From: Fidelibacterota bacterium UBA6817
Lineage (GTDB): Bacteria > Fidelibacterota > Fidelibacteria > Fidelibacterales > Fidelibacteraceae
Direction: 5' to 3'
Assembly: GCA_002452555.1 (NCBI GenBank)
Contig: DKER01000210.1
Coordinates: 1-25,551, forward strand
Length of the DNA stretch: 25,551 nt
A model generated the notes under the pieces. The model saw only the letters and a list, made by a program, of their open reading frames with translations. It was not told where the DNA came from and searched no databases. Below, one piece after another: positions 24,058 to 25,551 of this stretch. The position numbers and the translations under genes are program-made. Position 1 is the first letter of the stretch. Each line of letters starts with the position of its first letter.

Positions 24058-24079
24058 ATTTTTGCATGTGATTTCATAA
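24053..24079 (+). promoter_or_regulatory. Candidate ECF-type promoter upstream of htrA
   Basis: GGAAC (24053-24057), a 16-base spacer and TCATAA (24074-24079) resemble an ECF -35/-10 pair. A start a few bases downstream would leave a leader of about 25 bases containing AAAGG (24096-24100), eight bases before the htrA ATG. HtrA/DegP-type proteases are classic members of RpoE regulons, and an ECF sigma gene is present in this window. The match is by eye; a TTTGCAT element (24061-24067) could serve another sigma factor. Confidence 0.38.
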
Positions 24080-24108
24080 AAAAAACAAAAAAATGAAAGG
24101 CGGATCAC

Positions 24109-25479
24109 ATGAGACAATTTAAAACCTCCTTATTAATGATACTGATATTCATTGCACCTCTTGCAGCATCCGTTCTGGATGATCTGAGTGCAGAATTTAT
24201 TCGTGTTTCTGAAACTGTAAGTCCGGCTGTTGTGACCATCAAAGCAGAAAAGATCATCCGCCGGCCGGATATCTTCAGCGGTTGGGAATATGATTTTTTC
24301 GGTTTCAAACCACCGCAGGAAAGGCAGAGAGAATTTAAAAGCACTGTATTGGGATCAGGTGTTCTAATAAAAGACGGATACATTTTGACAAACAATCATG
24401 TTGTGGATAATGTAGAAGAGATAACCGTCAGTCTGACAAACCGCCAGATTTACAAAGCAGAGATTGTCGGGCGGGATCCCAAGTCGGATGTTGCTGTTTT
24501 AAAAATTGACGGGAAAGATCTGCCTTATGTCAATCTGGGCGATTCAGACAAACTGCGGGTCGGGCAATGGGTTCTGGCCATCGGGAATCCATTCAGCGAT
24601 GAATTATACAGTACGGTTACTCATGGAATTATTTCAGCTTTGGGAAGATCATCCGTAAGGCTTGTGGACTACGAGGATTTTATTCAGACTGATGCAGCCA
24701 TTAATCCCGGGAATTCAGGGGGAGCGCTTGTTAACTTACAAGGTGAAGTAATTGGGATCAATTCTGCTATCGCCTCCCGTTCCGGCGGTTCTCAGGGGGT
24801 TGGATTTGCCATACCCATAAACCTTGTAAAGCGGGTAATGGACGATCTGATCCGTGATGGCCGGGTTATTAGAGCATATCTTGGTGTTCAGATTCAGGAA
24901 ATCAACCAACAGATCGCCCGGTCTTTAGGATTGAAAGACGTTGCCGGAGCTTTGATTGCTGATGTCGTTGACGACAGCCCTGCCAAAAAGTCCGGTCTTG
25001 AAACAGGGGATGTTGTTTTGAAAGTAAACGGCAAAGATATTGTCACATCGAATGATTTAAGGAATACCATATCGGCTCAAAGACCTGGGCAGAAAGTTAC
25101 TTTAACCATATTCAGAAATGGAAAAACAAAAAATGTAACAGCGACTCTTCAGGAATTGCCGGAAGATATGGTATCCACAGAGGCCGTAAAAGAAAAGAGT
25201 GACGGACCGGGTTTCAGCGTAAAAGATTTGAGTCAGGATCTGGCAACACAATATGGAATCAGGCAAAGCAGCGGTGTGATAGTAACAGACGTAAAATCCG
25301 GATCAGAAGCCGCAGAAAAAGGACTCCGTCCCGGAGATCTGATTTTACGGGTTGGAGACAAAGAAGTGAGCAATACCAAGGAATTCAGAAAAGAGTTTGA
25401 CAAATATAAAAGCGGCGATTCCGTTCTTCTTTTGATTCAGCGAAAAAACCTGAAACTTTTTATTGCACTGGACATATAA
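24109..25479 (+). CDS. Periplasmic Do/HtrA-family serine protease (DegP/DegQ type)
   Basis: The 456-residue protein has a Sec signal peptide (about 1-21, ending PLAAS) and then a trypsin-like domain. The full catalytic triad is His97 (ILTNNHVVDN), Asp127 (DPKSDVAVLKID) and Ser203 (NPGNSGGAL). Two PDZ domains follow, at about 255-345 (YLGVQIQEINQ, VVDDSPAKKSGLETGDVV) and 368-450 (SSGVIVTDVKSGSEAAEKGLRPGDLI). This is the DegP/DegQ architecture, which degrades or chaperones misfolded envelope proteins. The start ATG at 24109 has AAAGG eight bases upstream, and a terminator follows the stop at 25479. It is the only plus-strand gene in the window, divergent from the PorX gene. DegP versus DegQ subtype cannot be decided. 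Confidence 0.96.
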   Translation: MRQFKTSLLMILIFIAPLAASVLDDLSAEFIRVSETVSPAVVTIKAEKIIRRPDIFSGWEYDFFGFKPPQERQREFKSTVLGSGVLIKDGYILTNNHVVDNVEEITVSLTNRQIYKAEIVGRDPKSDVAVLKIDGKDLPYVNLGDSDKLRVGQWVLAIGNPFSDELYSTVTHGIISALGRSSVRLVDYEDFIQTDAAINPGNSGGALVNLQGEVIGINSAIASRSGGSQGVGFAIPINLVKRVMDDLIRDGRVIRAYLGVQIQEINQQIARSLGLKDVAGALIADVVDDSPAKKSGLETGDVVLKVNGKDIVTSNDLRNTISAQRPGQKVTLTIFRNGKTKNVTATLQELPEDMVSTEAVKEKSDGPGFSVKDLSQDLATQYGIRQSSGVIVTDVKSGSEAAEKGLRPGDLILRVGDKEVSNTKEFRKEFDKYKSGDSVLLLIQRKNLKLFIALDI

Positions 25480-25513
25480 GAATTACTTCTCAAAATCCCC
25501 TCAATGCTCCTCA

Positions 25514-25549
25514 AAAGGCCGCTATCCCCAAAGGCGGCCTTTGCTTTTT
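25514..25549 (+). terminator. Intrinsic terminator after the HtrA gene
   Basis: A 9-bp perfect stem, AAAGGCCGC (25514-25522) with GCGGCCTTT (25534-25542), has an 11-base loop and is followed by GC and TTTTT (25545-25549). It is 34 bases after the htrA stop, so htrA is probably monocistronic. Confidence 0.9.
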
Positions 25550-25551
25550 GA

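Noticed and set aside
1..25551. tRNA, rRNA, riboswitch, CRISPR array, insertion sequence or prophage
   Set aside because: No cloverleaf, repeat array, transposase, integrase or terminal inverted repeat was seen. The longest non-coding stretch is about 130 bases.

Overview
The window is almost wall-to-wall protein coding, with no RNA genes, insertion sequences, integrases or CRISPR repeats that I can see. Every gene except the last lies on the minus strand, with overlaps or gaps of a few bases. Gene content suggests a Gram-negative bacterium of the Fibrobacteres-Chlorobi-Bacteroidetes (FCB) assemblage, possibly an uncultured phylum such as Marinimicrobia or a relative. The reasons are a PorX-type response regulator with a PglZ domain, lipoproteins, an ECF sigma/anti-sigma pair, and weak or absent Shine-Dalgarno sequences before many genes. 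The phylum is inference.

Region A (24109-25479, plus strand): a periplasmic Do/HtrA serine protease with its own terminator. It is divergent from region B across a 131-base spacer holding ECF-type promoter-like elements on both strands.

Region B (23977 down to 12332, minus): a chain of 14 genes. In transcription order they are a PorX-like regulator, tsaE, tsaB, rimI, accD, surE, a TPR plus periplasmic-binding-fold protein, pgeF, uppP, holA, an ECF sigma factor, its zinc anti-sigma factor, a GAF-GGDEF diguanylate cyclase and a 63-residue zinc-ribbon-like protein. It ends at a strong intrinsic terminator (12285-12311). Housekeeping functions (t6A tRNA modification, fatty acid synthesis, undecaprenyl phosphate recycling, replication clamp loading) are interleaved with envelope signalling.

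Region C (12232 down to beyond base 1, minus): a surface-glycan locus. In order it holds a TPR lipoprotein, a polyprenyl-phosphate glycosyltransferase (DPM/GtrB type), a membrane-anchored GT2, a YfhO-family GT-C-like membrane protein, a GT4, a protein with the C-terminal domain of D-glucuronyl C5-epimerase (the heparan sulfate enzyme family), a Wzx-like flippase, and a secreted GH15-like lipoprotein. The last gene runs off the window edge and has no stop codon inside it.

The likely theme is assembly, export and modification of an envelope glycan, next to a regulatory block that senses envelope state. The features I would follow first are the glucuronyl C5-epimerase domain inside the glycan locus, the CsbB/YfhO-like pair, the PorX homologue, and the divergent ECF-like promoters at its head.
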